Counted from the stretch's first letter, positions 23,268 through 34,281 are shown. The stretch is DNA of 64,000 bases from Spodoptera frugiperda (GCF_023101765.2 NC_064229.1:3786001-3850000); one strand, 5' to 3'. Program-made: numbers and translations. The notes: generated by a model not told the origin, from the letters alone.

Positions 23268-23475
23268 AAGTTCCAGAGTCGCTGACGTAGGGATTGGCAA
23301 ACTGGAGTTTGTAGGGTACATGGTATGGAGAGAGGAAACAGAGGCCAGGAAACAAGGTGGAAAGACGAACTGATAACGGTCGCATGGAGCAGGTCGCTTC
23401 CAACCAGCTGATCTGGAAGTAATTGGGAGGTCTATGTTCAGCAGGAACGTCTGGTGGCTGATTTGATGACGATAA
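23268..23475 (+). pseudogene. RTE-type LINE 3' end fragment
   Basis: Plus strand contains a decayed counterpart of the RTE C-terminus: ...FVGYMVWREETEARKQGGKT corresponds to the WAGHxARRxDxRW block of the element at 52090. It is followed by the tail gaggtctatgttcagcagga and gatgacgat. Truncated and frameshifted. Confidence 0.6.
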
Positions 23476-24187
23476 AGTTCATTTCAGAATGCAGTATATG
23501 TGTGTATATAATCTATTCTTATTTTAGTGGCGTCCGTACTGTGGAATGATAGTGTTATGGTAAAATGATCTTAATCGAAAATTCCAATTCATTGAACCGA
23601 TAAAGACTAAGCTGGTGGCATTGACATGCTTATGGTATGATTCATATCGCTGATAACTAGTTGACGCCCACAGTAAAACGAGATCACAGCCACAGCGTGG
23701 TGATGAGACTGAAAATGATAAGACTTGGAAACAGCATGCTTGCTTGATCAAAGGACGTTATGTATGAAGTTATACCAAACGTTCCATATTTAACTTTGTA
23801 GTGGTGACATAAAGTTGAAAATTCATTAATGTTTAATGGTTTAGCTGTACATATGATCATGCTTTGGATTCCAAACATTAGCGACACCTTCTGTGTTGCA
23901 GACGTAGTATATAGGTTATGTATAACATCTGCTTTCTATCAAATGGGTCGTAATAGCTTGCCAAAGTATTGTTTTATGTTAAACGGTTTTAAATGGGCTC
24001 TATTCTACTTTCTACCAATCAAGCCTATTTATTTGATTTTCATGATGGAGGTAGTTATGAAAAATAGATTATCTAATATCCACGGAATTCAGATTTACTA
24101 TTCCGTGCCAATGTCATTATGTTCATCTAATCAGTCTGTACTAAATATCAGTTCGATCTGTCGTCTGGAAGTGGTTAAAATTCTTAT
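23476..24187. other. No supported gene
   Basis: Contains a 122-codon plus-strand frame (23829-24197) that ends inside a MITE. It has no family resemblance and is probably chance. Confidence 0.4.
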
Positions 24188-24336
24188 TGCCGTATAACGG
24201 GGGTGAATCGAATTCAAAGCGTGAAATGGATACAGGAATTGAGTGAATAGATGTTTGAATATTTTCAATTCACCTCGTTTTCTGTATCTATTTATTCCTC
24301 GAATTCTATTCTATTCACCTCATTTTACCGTAGTAC
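24188..24336. mobile_element. Palindromic MITE family M1, copy 1
   Basis: Ends read gccgtataacgggggtgaat and (right) cacctcattttaccgtagt. The interior repeats gaattcaa/ctattca motifs, so the whole unit folds back. Two further copies share the TACCGTAAAACGG-type end: 29842-29948 and 45386-45487. Confidence 0.75.
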
Positions 24337-25230
24337 TTTTGATCCTAAAAAACAAAAGGGGCAAGCTAATTAAGTCTGTTTAATAAGTCTTTGTTAGCGA
24401 CTTTGTACGCATAATTAATAGGTAAATCCTGTTTCCACTCTTCGTGCTCCCCTACAATCTCTCTACATTACCTATGTCCCAAGTTTCAGCTTTCCCTAGA
24501 AAGCTAGACCTATCTAGTAGTTTCGGCTGTTTGTTTTCTGTCTGTCTGTCAGTCAGTCAGTAAATCAGTCACTCGAGTTTTAATAATACTAGCTTCTGAT
24601 CGGCTCCCATTGGTCATAACTTAATGTTTTATAGCCTCGATTAAAATAAAATGAATGAATAATGAACGAACGAGTTATTCCAGCGATTAGGGTGTTCAAA
24701 CAAACAAACTTTTCAGCTTTATACAAGTAAAAAGTAAAATAAGTAATAAAATAGAACATAATAATTAATTAAAATAACGTAACACTTTTCGTTAGTGAAG
24801 TCACGACTTAAGAATCCTGTACAGCAGGAGAGGCAAAGAGTATTGATGAGAATTTCGAAAATCCAATAATAATTTAGCCAACTCGAGAATGGAAACCGAG
24901 CTGGAGTTTTTGACCACTTGATTATAGGAAGGATATGGGTGTTTGCGGGCTCCGTTTCGCAACCTTCACAGCTAAAGCAATGATCTCTATTTCATAAAGA
25001 AGGATGTATGCTTTCAAGACAGAACTCATACTATTAATATTCCGTTTCACTTTGCGCGTAAGCGTCGTCCCAAAAAGAAAAACAACTGTCATTAGTTGCT
25101 GACAGACAGCATAAGGTACTGACAGAGCAAGTGACATAGTCAATGCTGTTAACCAAATAAAATGAAGCATAAACAAAAATGTAACATTAAATTATAACCG
25201 CAATCTACAATAATCCTAAGAAATTCAAAC
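24337..25230. other. Repeat debris, no gene
   Basis: Includes a (tctg/tcag)n microsatellite at about 24537-24570 and a fragment at 24640-24720 ending caaacaaacttttcagcttt, a motif shared with the repeat at 47565-47775. Confidence 0.45.
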
Positions 25231-25404
25231 ATGACTTTTGCCGACAAACTGTATGACTTTCTCTGTTTCGGATCGGCTTTCGTCGTCGGGTATGCTTGCA
25301 TGAGAGAAGTTATTCATCAATATTCATCATATACAGTCACTGGATATCCCATAAGGAGAAGAGAAGATGGCCTAATAGCTGACGATGAAGATGAAGAGGA
25401 GTGA
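25231..25404 (+). CDS. 57-residue single-TM microprotein
   Basis: The product starts MTFADKLYDF and continues LCFGSAFVVGYACMREVIHQ; its C-terminus is basic and then very acidic (ADDEDEEE). Aligned without gaps, the D-x5-G-[SA]-[SA]-F-x3-Y-x5-VI pattern of residues 9-29 matches the core of the four paralogous microproteins at 27.9-37.3 kb (D-L-A-Q-L-G-A-S-F-Y-L-S-Y, then S-V-I-D). The acidic end also matches their PPDDD/EDDED endings. I infer a more diverged member of the same family. The start context aaacATGA is good. Function unknown; one membrane pass or a membrane-associated helix is likely. Confidence 0.6.
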   Translation: MTFADKLYDFLCFGSAFVVGYACMREVIHQYSSYTVTGYPIRRREDGLIADDEDEEE

Positions 25405-25871
25405 TGGCGTGTTATAAGTACTATTCCTTCTATTTCCACCAACCATATGCTTAGTTAACTTTAGTAATCTTCTGTGCAATTTGTGGAGAATGAGAGAGAC
25501 TCATATCGTAATTATGATTACCTTACTTCATACGTTAACTCCGTCTGGATCTTAACCAACGTCCAGAGAGACTCCTTGGATCAAGATGCAGGTATCCGCA
25601 AACTGCTGATACTCATTGGACTGTAATCCTTTTGTTGTCTGCTTGTCTTTACCTCAATGTGTCTTCAATACAATAAACTGACTCCAAAATAAGTATGAAA
25701 ATAATAACTTTTGTTTTAATTTTCAGCATAACATTGTTTTAATCCTTGTAGGATTAGGTACACATGATTAAAATGTAAAGTACTTTTTATCAGTTATGGT
25801 ATGTGTCCCATATCTTCTGTGTTGTGTCCCGACTAATTATTTTATTCTTTGAAGTCTTTTTAATGGAATAG

Positions 25872-25950
25872 GGGGCAAATAAATAGACGGGTCACCTGAT
25901 GGTAAGCGATCAGCGCCGCCCATGAACACTCGCACCACCAGAAGTATTGA
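25872..25950 (+). repeat. Interspersed repeat SY, partial copy
   Basis: Reads gacgggtcacctgatggtaa, gcgatcagcgccgcccatga, acactcgcaccaccag; truncated compared with the copy at 10262. Confidence 0.7.
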
Positions 25951-26199
25951 CAACATTTCATATTTTTAACATGAATGTATTATTATGTTATATAAAAGTA
26001 AATCGAAAACTAGGGCACCCATATTTTTTCATTTTTCGAAATTATGTACTTTTCATTCATAATTTCGAGTTTGAAATTCAGTGTATTCTAAAAAAGACGT
26101 AAGTGCCAAATTACGGTAGAATGGCGATAATACCTTTGCCTCACTTAGATCCGTAAAAAACCTAGTAGATGTCAAATGTACTGTCACTGACAGCTTGTC

Positions 26200-26657
26200 C
26201 AGTGTTGCCAACTTAGTGGAATTTCCACTAGATCTGGTGGTTTAGATATGTGTTTCAGCGGGAAAATATTGGTTTTAGTGGCTAGTGGATATTTTACTGG
26301 ACTAGATTGTTTCAGTTAGTGGTAAGTTACAAATTAACCACTAACACTACTCGTAAAATGCTGTGTGATTTCTAGTTAAAAATACTTAATTGATACACTT
26401 GTTGGCAAGATAATATTGCCTACTCAGAAGGTACATATTTTTACGCACAATATTAAAGATTTTATAGGTATGAAATGCTATTTGGGGTACCAATTTGAAA
26501 TTCACTTAACATCTATGAAACAGAAAGTACCACCGCCTGGTCAGGAAACTTGAAACTCATACTTGAAACTTGAAAACCAGAGTTCAGTATTTTAATTGCC
26601 CATCATACTTACAGAACCAATTTTTGGCTTCTGCGCAGGCAATAACAGAATCAAAAC

Positions 26658-26689
<32 letters not shown>

Positions 26690-27037
26690 TCAAAAGGTAC
26701 ATACAGTTTTACACATTATCAAAAAATCGCCAAACTGTAAGACAGTTTTTTGAAGCAGTCTGTCTAAAAAGTCAGTTTATATAAAGAATATTTTAAAATA
26801 TATTATATTAAGCACAAAAATCTAATAATACAATTAAAATAAAACCCTTTTAAATGATGTGCGTAGTTATTGAAAGAGTAAAGGGGGCCATGAAAATATT
26901 ATTCATAATCCCTTTTTTAGATTCTGTGATGATCTTGAGGAATTCTGGTGGTTTGAGAGGCCGCTAAGATTTAGTGGTTTCTGGTGGTTTTCACGGCCTC
27001 ATTTGGTGGGCTGGTAAAAATAAAGTTGGCAACACTA
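26200..27037. mobile_element. Non-autonomous hAT-type element with 8-bp TSD
   Basis: Left end CAGTGTTGCCAACTTAG; right end, as reverse complement, TAGTGTTGCCAACTTTA. The element is flanked by a perfect 8-bp duplication, AGCTTGTC (26192-26199 and 27038-27045), the hAT hallmark. Subterminal GGTGG/TAGTGG motifs occur at both ends (actagatctggtggtttaga; ttctggtggtttgagaggcc). No transposase frame is present. An A/T-rich LINE-tail-like block with (ttta)n sits at 26655-26850. Confidence 0.88.
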
Positions 27038-27228
27038 AGCTTGTCAAACTCGTTGGTGCGCTTGTGTTTGTGTGATTTCAGATTTTGTTATTTGTGTTGT
27101 TATAATTATATGATTCCTAGTTGCCGATTGCAGAAACTTGCCGAAAGTTGACTATTTAATGCTATTGCAATATTATTATGCAATAAATATATTGCATGCA
27201 CGAAAATGAATGCTACAATTTTGCAGAA

Positions 27229-27288
27229 ATACGTATTGGCAGTGTTGTTTTTGCAGGCTGGTACAAAACAATATTTTGGATCCTTCAT
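27229..27288 (-). pseudogene. THAP-type zinc finger N-terminal fragment
   Basis: From the minus-strand ATG at 27288 the frame reads MKDPKYCFVPACKNNTANT, resembling the start of a THAP domain (CxxxxC after a short basic leader). The frame then runs into AT-rich sequence at an ACGTATTT string that could be an old splice donor. No second half of the domain (C-x2-H) was found downstream, so it is a relic or the first exon of a gene I cannot complete. Confidence 0.3.
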
Positions 27289-27915
27289 TGGCGTACCTAT
27301 ATGTTTCATTGAAATCCATTTTATTGACGAAATAATGTCAATCAACAGTTGTGAATAATAACAATAAGCAGTGTGTCGATTCGATAGGAAAATATTGTGT
27401 AAAATCAATTTCGATTTCGAATGTAAATAAAAGTTACAGCTTCAAGTGACATTAAACATTGACATTTGACACTTGATGTTTTCATCTGAAACCATGATTG
27501 CTAAGGCAAAGGTAACGACTGCATTCTGCCGTACCTATGACGTCATCACATGTTTTGTGATTTTAATTATTTTTCTCAGAAATAAAAAAAAATATATGAC
27601 ATAAATATATTTGAACTCAGGATACGAAAATAAAGAAATGGTATTTTTGTTTCCATGTCGTATCAGTTTTGAAATGTCAATTTATATTATTTTTCAAAAA
27701 TATGAATGGGATTACAAAAAAAAAAACATTTCAGAACGCGGCATTAAAATTCACAAGATAGATCTTGTCTAAAAAGGTCGCAACCCCCGATTATATCACT
27801 TTGACAGTAAATCAATCAAATTCGTATAGTAATTTCAGTGAAAATGTGTTATTCAAATCCATAAATAATGGTTTCATAACCCAAACAGAAACGTTTAAAT
27901 TACCCATCAATAGAA
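27289..27915. other. 5' flank of the microprotein copy Z
   Basis: From about 27762 the sequence aligns with the 5' flanks of the tandem copies (gtctaaa...cgcaaccc...tatatcactttgacagtaaa against the later cgctagcaacc...tatatcaaaatgacagcaaa). Here the upstream ATG of the ATGACAGCAAATCAATC leader has become TTG. An A-run lies at 27715-27726. No other gene. Confidence 0.5.
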
Positions 27916-28068
27916 ATGCATCGTATAAGTCCATTTGCCATAAAAGACGCGTTGCAATTTTCAATAGCATGTGGTATATCATACAATTTTTTTAGTATCG
28001 TCTTAGATTATATTGATCCACCAGATTTGGACGAGCCATCACCCGATTGTAAATGTTGTAACAAATGA
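27916..28068 (+). CDS. Microprotein array, copy Z (50 residues)
   Basis: Frame starts MHRISPFAIKDALQFSIACG, goes on ISYNFFSIVLDYIDPPD and ends CKCCNK. It aligns along its length with the copies at 34683, 35860 and 37154: KDALQFSIACGISYNFFSIVLDY against KDLAQLGASFYLSYKF plus FQSVIDH. The start codon is at the same relative place, about nine residues before the KD. It is the most diverged of the four and has a Cys-rich end instead of an acidic one. A longer overlapping frame (27765-27995) is out of register with the homology and is not the gene. Predicted: one amphipathic or transmembrane helix; function unknown. Confidence 0.65.
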   Translation: MHRISPFAIKDALQFSIACGISYNFFSIVLDYIDPPDLDEPSPDCKCCNK

Positions 28069-28562
28069 TAAAGTTATGAGAAGGAGAACCGATAAATTGT
28101 GAGTGTCAAGGAATTTCTGGATAATGAAACATTGTTCGTTATGTATGAAAAACAAAGTGGAACAAGGTAATGTATCACAAATTGTAGGTAACTTCTCTCT
28201 TCTAATACTGTTTCTTTTACTACACTTATTGGTGTAACAACTTTTCTGGATAATGTCGGACATTCTGCGGGTAGCGAATTTTATGTGTTTATATAATCTT
28301 AAGTAGATTTTTGCGAATTAAACTGTTATCTGGATACAATTTGTGATACATTTTGGTTGGTAAACGTCTGGTTTTTTCATTGATCCTCTGTATACTATTA
28401 TTTCATTTGTGAGATCAAAATTTACCCAATTAGGTTCAGTAGTAGTAGACAAAAAATTCTGGGATCTCAGCGCGGTTTTCGTTGCCATGGGTCTTTCTGA
28501 TGAAGACTATTCTAACTACTTTACTGGGTCTCATATTTGTCTCCGCTCTGTTAATTTAATAG
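28069..28562. other. 3' flank of copy Z
   Basis: 28071-28125 still aligns with the 3' flanks of the other copies (atgagaa...gataa...tgtgagtgtca...ggataatg). After that there is nothing recognisable. Confidence 0.45.
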
Positions 28563-28924
28563 GTGAAACTTATAGCATGTTGTAGTATGTATTTACAACT
28601 CCCTACAGGATGCTGGGCGGGTGGTACAACATTGTCTTTCTACCTTGCAAAACCTGAGTTTAGTTAGTTAGTTAGTACCACTGCAGCCTAGCATAACCTA
28701 GCCGCACATTCTCTTGCCAACACTGCCATGTTCCTACCGCTAACCAAAATATAAACAAAATGTATTTACGGCCTTTATGTCGCACTCACACTCCTCTAAG
28801 CATCACTATTTTCAGTCAAGGGTTCTTTCAATAAATTACTGTCAAGCTCTGCATGCATAAGTTACTTCGATTATTAAAAAAAATACTGGGATGTGGCATT
28901 TTCTTTTCAGAGCTGCATTATATA

Positions 28925-29234
28925 CGGGGTAATTGCACAACTTGATTCCCCCTAGTTCCTTCCATCGAACCACAAGACAATGGGCGAAGCGCCACCACTT
29001 TATGGTAGATATCCTACTCGCACGCAGCGCTTCGCTTCAAGCTTCCTTGTGCAAACTGCTAGGGAGTGGAATTCTGTGCCAGAGTGTATTTTCCGATGGA
29101 TATAACCTGGGTGACTTCAAGGCTCCAGTGAATAGGTTACTTATGGGCAGACGTGCTCGATGGTAGGCCGCATCATAGCTTACTACCAGGCTAGATAGCG
29201 GCCAAACGTCGACCCATAAATAAAAAAAAAAAAA
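28925..29234 (+). pseudogene. 5'-truncated LINE 3' end inserted in unit A
   Basis: Encodes the tail of a non-LTR reverse-transcriptase protein: RHHFMVDILLARSASLQAS..., then after a frameshift GYNLGDFKAPVNRLLMGRRA and a stop. The lost frame is visible as REWNSVPECIF. It ends in a 13-A tail at 29222-29234 directly against ctcagtcgtcttgg, the array sequence. Units B and C lack it. A related tail is at 38873-39056. Confidence 0.8.
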
Positions 29235-29841
29235 CTCAGTCGTCTTGGATACGAAACGTCTAAATATTTTAACTTTACGCTAGCAACCTTTTTATGTATA
29301 GTAAGCTACCCAAATAAGGCCTATGCCCCAATAAAGCCTATTTTGAAAATTTCCGTCTTCCCGATTTCAAATTGTCGCCAAAGATTGTAGAAGTGTGCAT
29401 GCACATTACTTAACTAATTTAAGCACAGCAAGCAACCCGTGACGCGAGTGTGGTGGAACCTGCAGTCGAAAACAATCACGACGTGGAGCCCATTTTTATT
29501 TTTATAAAATTCGGCCAACGTAAACTCTAAGTATTTTTATATTTATCAGTATACGACGTGCCGTGTTTTGTCTATAGGACAATTATACATTTAGCTATCT
29601 CCTCACGTGAAATAGCTATAATATTAGTGTAATACATATAATCGTTATTTTGTTTACCCATGTGCCATGTCCTAATAAAGCCTACACAAAAAATGTGTAG
29701 GCCTTATTACGACATAGTCGTTTTTCAGTAATATCATAGAAAACGGTTCACCAGCTTCTACCACAAGGAAAGTCCATTGAATTCGCAAAAGAGGGAAACG
29801 CTGTTAAAATGTAGAAAGAACTTCTATCACTATCTACGTAG

Positions 29842-29948
29842 TGGTAAACAGGGTGAATAGATACAGCAAAGGGCTGAACGGATATCGGGAAATTCTTCAT
29901 AGTATCTATTTCAACCCTCGAATTCTAGTCATCCTGTTTTACCCGGTA
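29842..29948. mobile_element. Palindromic MITE family M1, copy 2
   Basis: Reads tggtaaacagggtgaataga at the left and tcctgttttacccggta at the right, with an internal aaccctcgaattcta. Same family as 24188 and 45386, nested in the TIR element. Confidence 0.65.
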
Positions 29949-30185
29949 TACTGCTGCAGCCAGATATTACTTCCCAAGAAGTACGCACCATCTAAAGAGT
30001 GAATTAACTACTCGAAAGCTAGGTCGGTCGCTATATTGGCTACAGAACAAGAAGTTAGACTCATTCGTTTGGCTGATGCTGGGGTACCGATGACTTCAAA
30101 GATGTTACGGGGTTTTACATGATGAGAAACTCGTTAAGTCTGATCTATACTGACCAAAATTAATTAATAAGATCTCATCACATTT

Positions 30186-33100
30186 TTTTTTTTTTATGGG
30201 ACAAGCCCGCCACAACCTCCCATACCGCTGCAACTCCTGTAAGCCAGGATCTACAGTAGATACAAACATGAAAACACCGGAACACTGAAGTCCGGCGCGT
30301 CCCAGGGAAATGAATGACTGTCTTGGATCCCGCAACGAAACAAATCAGAAGATGTTATTAGAGGAGAAGAAAAGAAAACGATAGTTTCCACTTCCCTCGG
30401 TGAATTTAATGCAGGAGACAGGATGACTTAAGCCTTAAGGCACAAAAGAGACTGCACAACTGGGAGAAGCCCAGTCGCCAAGCACCACGGAAATTTTACT
30501 TAAAACTAAAATATTAAATGCTAATACTAAATGGGTCCTATGCGTGAGCTGTTATACTTGCTTCCAATAATAGGTATGGCAAAAACGCCTAAACGCACGG
30601 AAATTTGCTCGAGACTCCACAAGGTCCGTGTAATAAACCACACCTGATGAAACAATTAAATTATCCAACATAGTGTCACGCTCAGATTGCCAGAGACCAC
30701 ACTCCCAGAGTATGTGATGGGCGGATTGCTCATGTTGTAACTCCGCTGTCGAACATTGGCACCATGGTGAATCAACGAGTTTAAATGAGAACAATTTGCT
30801 TTTAAAGTTGCCATGGCCAGTAAGAAATTGGGCAACACAGTGATCCACCTCCAACCATGTCCTCTCCAGACGCTCATGCACGGATGGAAAGAATTGATAG
30901 AGGTGGCGGCCCTTGGTAGAAGATTCCCATCTACACTGCCACTCAGTCAGAAGTTCATCCCAGACGTCCGTTAAAGGCTTGAGCAATCTATCAATTTTGC
31001 TTCGATCACGTTGTGCTAGAAAGTTTGCGGAAAAGTTAGGTCTCGCATTATAGTACATGGCAGCACGTCGCTGCACCTCAAGATCGACTGGAAGTAGTCC
31101 CGCGAGCACAGGTAGGGCCTCTGTGCTAACCGTCCTATAAGCCTTACACAGAAAGATCAAGGCTAGACGCTGACCTTGGAGAAGCTTTCGCCGTACCGCG
31201 CCTATTGTGGCCCTATCAGCCCACACTGGTGCCCCGTAGCACACGCATCCCAGGTAGGTTGCTCCGTAGATGGTTCTGAGCGTAAGAAAAGAGAGACCCC
31301 AGGTAGCCTTCGAAATTCGCGTGAGCGCATAGAAATTGTTTTTGGCTTTCTCACTAATAGTCTTAATATGTTCAATAAAAGAAAAGTTTTTTTCTAGGAC
31401 TAGACCGAGATAGCAAACCGACTCCTTACGTTTGACGGGAACGTTATTGAATTTAATAGACGGCCATGATTTCAAATTTCCTTTAAGCAATAATTGATAG
31501 GTTTTATGGGGTGCAAAAGTTAATCGATTACGTTCGCCCCATCGCGAGATCCTACTGAGGCAGTCCTTAGCTAAATTCTCTAGTCCGGCTCGAGTATTTG
31601 ATTGTATTAACAAAAGGCCATCATCCGCATATCCAGTCAACGTACAACCAGAAGGAAGGGGGGTCGCGAGCAAGTCATCAAACCCTAAATTCCACAGATA
31701 CGGGCCAATAACCGAGCCCTGAGGACATCCCATTGACAACGACTTCGACCGAGAAAAATTACCAAGTTTCAGTTTTACAGAACCATGAAGAAAATAAGTG
31801 TATAATAGTTTGTATATGTTACTAAAGCAACCACGACCCTTCAGTTTAAGGAGTAGCATTGGCCACCACGCGTTATCAAAGGCACCGGAAATGTCTAGAA
31901 AAATGCCTACTACATATTTGTGCTCAGACGAAGTCACTATGGTTCGGACAGAGAGAGCTGCGTCTACAGTAGATTTACCCACAGTAAAACCAAATTGATT
32001 ATTGTGAAATTTCGGTCCACCGGGCAGCAAACGAGGAACGATAAGCCGCTCAAGAAGTTTTCCTAATGATGGTAAAAGCGTAATAGGCCGGTATGACTTA
32101 GGGTCATCGGGTGGTTTATTTCCATTCTTAGGTATTATGCGAATGAATCCACGTCGCCATATACGAGGAAAGACGCCCTCCGCTATACAACGATTAAAGA
32201 CAGACAGGATCGCGTCAGCCGCAGATTTGCACGCTTCTATTATCATTTTATTTGAAACTTTATCCTCACCAGACGATTTATTCATAGGCAACGTTTTAAT
32301 AACAGTTACGAGCTCATTGATGGAAGGTAGATCAGACACCGGTGAATTGGGTGGTATAGCCGCCCACGACCTAATCTGTTGATGATAATCGCTATCTGTC
32401 TCGGATACATCGTCAGGGATGAGTTCATCGAGTAGAACTTCCGTTGTCTCCTCAATACCAGTGGTGTGAACATTGTTGACTTTTATGTTCTGTACGAACG
32501 CCAGATCGACGGATCTATTGGCTTTGAACTCATGGTACAGAGGCGACCACGGACCCTCGCTTTCCAGCCTCTGCACTACTCTCCGCAACAGGTTACCCTT
32601 AGCTTTCTCCACTGAAGCCCTATAACGTGACCTGGCAACTCTAAACGCAATCAATGCTTCATCAAATGCAAAACCAGTAACTTTACGTTTTTTTAGTCTA
32701 TTTAATTGTTTGCGCGCTTTACGAAAACATTTACGTTGTTCGACTAGATAATTATTCCACCAGTCACATCTGCGCGTACTGGTCAAGGATCCCCGACCAA
32801 ACGCAATGTCGGCACAGTAAGTAAAAGTATCCGACATGATTTCAGCACCTTCTTCTGCCGAAAGGTCTCTGCGAGTGAAGTCTGTGGCCTGAGATGCAAA
32901 TAATAAGCTAAAGAAGTTCCAGTCCGCGCCCTTAGTTTTATATCTAAAGCCACTACTGCAAAGCGTTGGACCCCGGGGTAATCCCGAGACAAATTCGTAC
33001 ACGATCAGGCGATGGTCACTACATGACGCATCCGGTAGGACACGCCACCTATCCAAGCTAACGTCCGAACTAGAAAGTGTGACGTCAATACAAGATTCGC

Positions 33101-34281
33101 CCATTTGGCTGCAAAAAGTAGGTGGTGCATCAGGGGTGTTATGTATGGAGAGATTCATTTCGGCAATGAATTCTTCAACGGCACAACGCCGCTCCATGTC
33201 AGTAGCCCTAACTTTGCCATACCATAAGGATGAAGACGCATTAACGTCGGCGCCAATTATAATTTTGGAGCCCGCAAGCGACTGCAAGACGTGACGGAGG
33301 TGATGAATGTGAGGAGTAACTGAGTCAGAATATTGAAAGTAACAGCTCACAGCGTAAAGTTTAAAGTTTTCTGAGGCAATCTCCGCCACGGCACAGTGTG
33401 ACGTCATTAAATTAGTTATAGATGTTACTGTGAAATTAGATGATCTCGTGACGTAAATTCCAGCTCGTGACCTACTGTTCAGCTGCACTACCCTGTGCCT
33501 TAAGTGGGCATTTTGATACTGTTCTTGAACAAGTACAATGTCAAGCTGATAGTCGACTATTAGTTTGTCTAACTCGGACGTCGCAACCCTGTCGTTATGT
33601 AGATTTAGTTGCCCTATAGTCAACCTATCCATATTATTATTTAATAGGTGGTGTTTAATATGAGTTGTTCGAGTTTAGCTTTGTAGGTGCCACACTCGGG
33701 CGAACCACAACGGTGGTCGTGAGGTTTTTGAAACGTTTGCACGCCACGCATGTTGGAATAAAATTTTTATTATTTATATGAGGGCAGTCGTGTGATTCAT
33801 GCGCCTCAGCACAATTACCGCAGGTGGGTGTTTTAACCGTGCAATGTTTCCTAACGTGGCCGAACTGCTGACACAAGTGGCATTTAACTAATTCTACATC
33901 GTCTATGAATCGGCAAGTTGCCCAATCTATAAAAAGTTTATCTTTTGTCGTAACAAGATGTTTACGTATATTAGCGTCTAGTTCAATGCCAACCCACTTA
34001 CGACCGTTTTGCAAAGTACGCCGGCGGGTAATTTTACAAGATTTAATAAAATCTTGCTCCTTTACTTCGATTTCCTTACTAATATTTTGACGATACAGTG
34101 AGGTCAAAAACGCGGCGTCCTCCATAGAACCCGGGATGTCCTTGACAAGGATACGCGGCCTACGACCTTTTGGCTTTTCCAAACGCAAACCGGCGGTACG
34201 AATCGCTGCTACGGACTCAAGTTTCTTTATCTGCCGCTCGTCAGCAACACGCAATACGACACCCGACTTCGCGGTTTTTTT
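30186..34281 (-). mobile_element. 5'-truncated R1-clade non-LTR retrotransposon
   Basis: A 4.1-kb LINE on the minus strand, flanked by the 13-base duplication tctcatcacattt at 30173-30185 and 34282-34294 (three Ts are ambiguous with the tail). The 3' end carries a poly(A) of about 10-13 (T run on plus at 30183-30195). The 5' end is truncated inside ORF1. ORF2 is intact and the element looks young. No site-specific target such as rDNA or telomeric repeats is present at the insertion. Confidence 0.93.
30552..33632 (-). CDS. LINE ORF2: APE endonuclease and reverse transcriptase
   Basis: 1026 uninterrupted codons. The N-terminal apurinic-type endonuclease shows N10 (GQLN), E37 (LVQEQ), D129/N131 (IIGADVN) and SDH at 205-207. 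The reverse transcriptase spans about 430-760: FLDISGAFD (578-586, catalytic Asp), GCPQGSVIGP (635-644) and the YADD box (668-671). A C-terminal CxC...HH..WEC finger lies at 958-978. This order and the finger form fit the R1 clade (R1, TRAS, SART, Waldo). All catalytic residues are present and there is no stop or frameshift, so the insertion is recent. ORF1 lies 22 bases upstream. The gene copies itself by target-primed reverse transcription; this copy cannot make a full ORF1. Confidence 0.95.
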   Translation of the reverse strand: MDRLTIGQLNLHNDRVATSELDKLIVDYQLDIVLVQEQYQNAHLRHRVVQLNSRSRAGIYVTRSSNFTVTSITNLMTSHCAVAEIASENFKLYAVSCYFQYSDSVTPHIHHLRHVLQSLAGSKIIIGADVNASSSLWYGKVRATDMERRCAVEEFIAEMNLSIHNTPDAPPTFCSQMGESCIDVTLSSSDVSLDRWRVLPDASCSDHRLIVYEFVSGLPRGPTLCSSGFRYKTKGADWNFFSLLFASQATDFTRRDLSAEEGAEIMSDTFTYCADIAFGRGSLTSTRRCDWWNNYLVEQRKCFRKARKQLNRLKKRKVTGFAFDEALIAFRVARSRYRASVEKAKGNLLRRVVQRLESEGPWSPLYHEFKANRSVDLAFVQNIKVNNVHTTGIEETTEVLLDELIPDDVSETDSDYHQQIRSWAAIPPNSPVSDLPSINELVTVIKTLPMNKSSGEDKVSNKMIIEACKSAADAILSVFNRCIAEGVFPRIWRRGFIRIIPKNGNKPPDDPKSYRPITLLPSLGKLLERLIVPRLLPGGPKFHNNQFGFTVGKSTVDAALSVRTIVTSSEHKYVVGIFLDISGAFDNAWWPMLLLKLKGRGCFSNIYKLLYTYFLHGSVKLKLGNFSRSKSLSMGCPQGSVIGPYLWNLGFDDLLATPLPSGCTLTGYADDGLLLIQSNTRAGLENLAKDCLSRISRWGERNRLTFAPHKTYQLLLKGNLKSWPSIKFNNVPVKRKESVCYLGLVLEKNFSFIEHIKTISEKAKNNFYALTRISKATWGLSFLTLRTIYGATYLGCVCYGAPVWADRATIGAVRRKLLQGQRLALIFLCKAYRTVSTEALPVLAGLLPVDLEVQRRAAMYYNARPNFSANFLAQRDRSKIDRLLKPLTDVWDELLTEWQCRWESSTKGRHLYQFFPSVHERLERTWLEVDHCVAQFLTGHGNFKSKLFSFKLVDSPWCQCSTAELQHEQSAHHILWECGLWQSERDTMLDNLIVSSGVVYYTDLVESRANFRAFRRFCHTYYWKQV

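Larger units (their letters stand above)
26113..27530. mobile_element. Possible large foldback/TIR element hosting a hAT insertion
   Basis: Inverted pair: about 26113-26147 (acggtagaatg ... cctttgcctcac) against the complement of about 27497-27530 (acggcagaatg ... cctttgccttag). The agreement is partial, about 20 matched positions in two blocks. Between them lie a hAT-like element and a THAP-like coding fragment. It may be a decayed element of the THAP-transposase (P-element-like) group, but this is inference only. Confidence 0.3.

Noticed and set aside
23829..24197. 122-codon plus-strand frame with many hydrophobic residues
   Set aside because: No family pattern, no paralogue in the array, and it ends in a MITE; hydrophobicity follows from T-rich composition.
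27765..27995. 76-codon frame over copy Z
   Set aside because: Homology to the other copies is in a different frame (27916-28068); this one is a shadow starting from a TTG.
31176..33294. Several plus-strand frames inside the LINE ORF2 region
   Set aside because: Shadows of the intact ORF2 on the minus strand.
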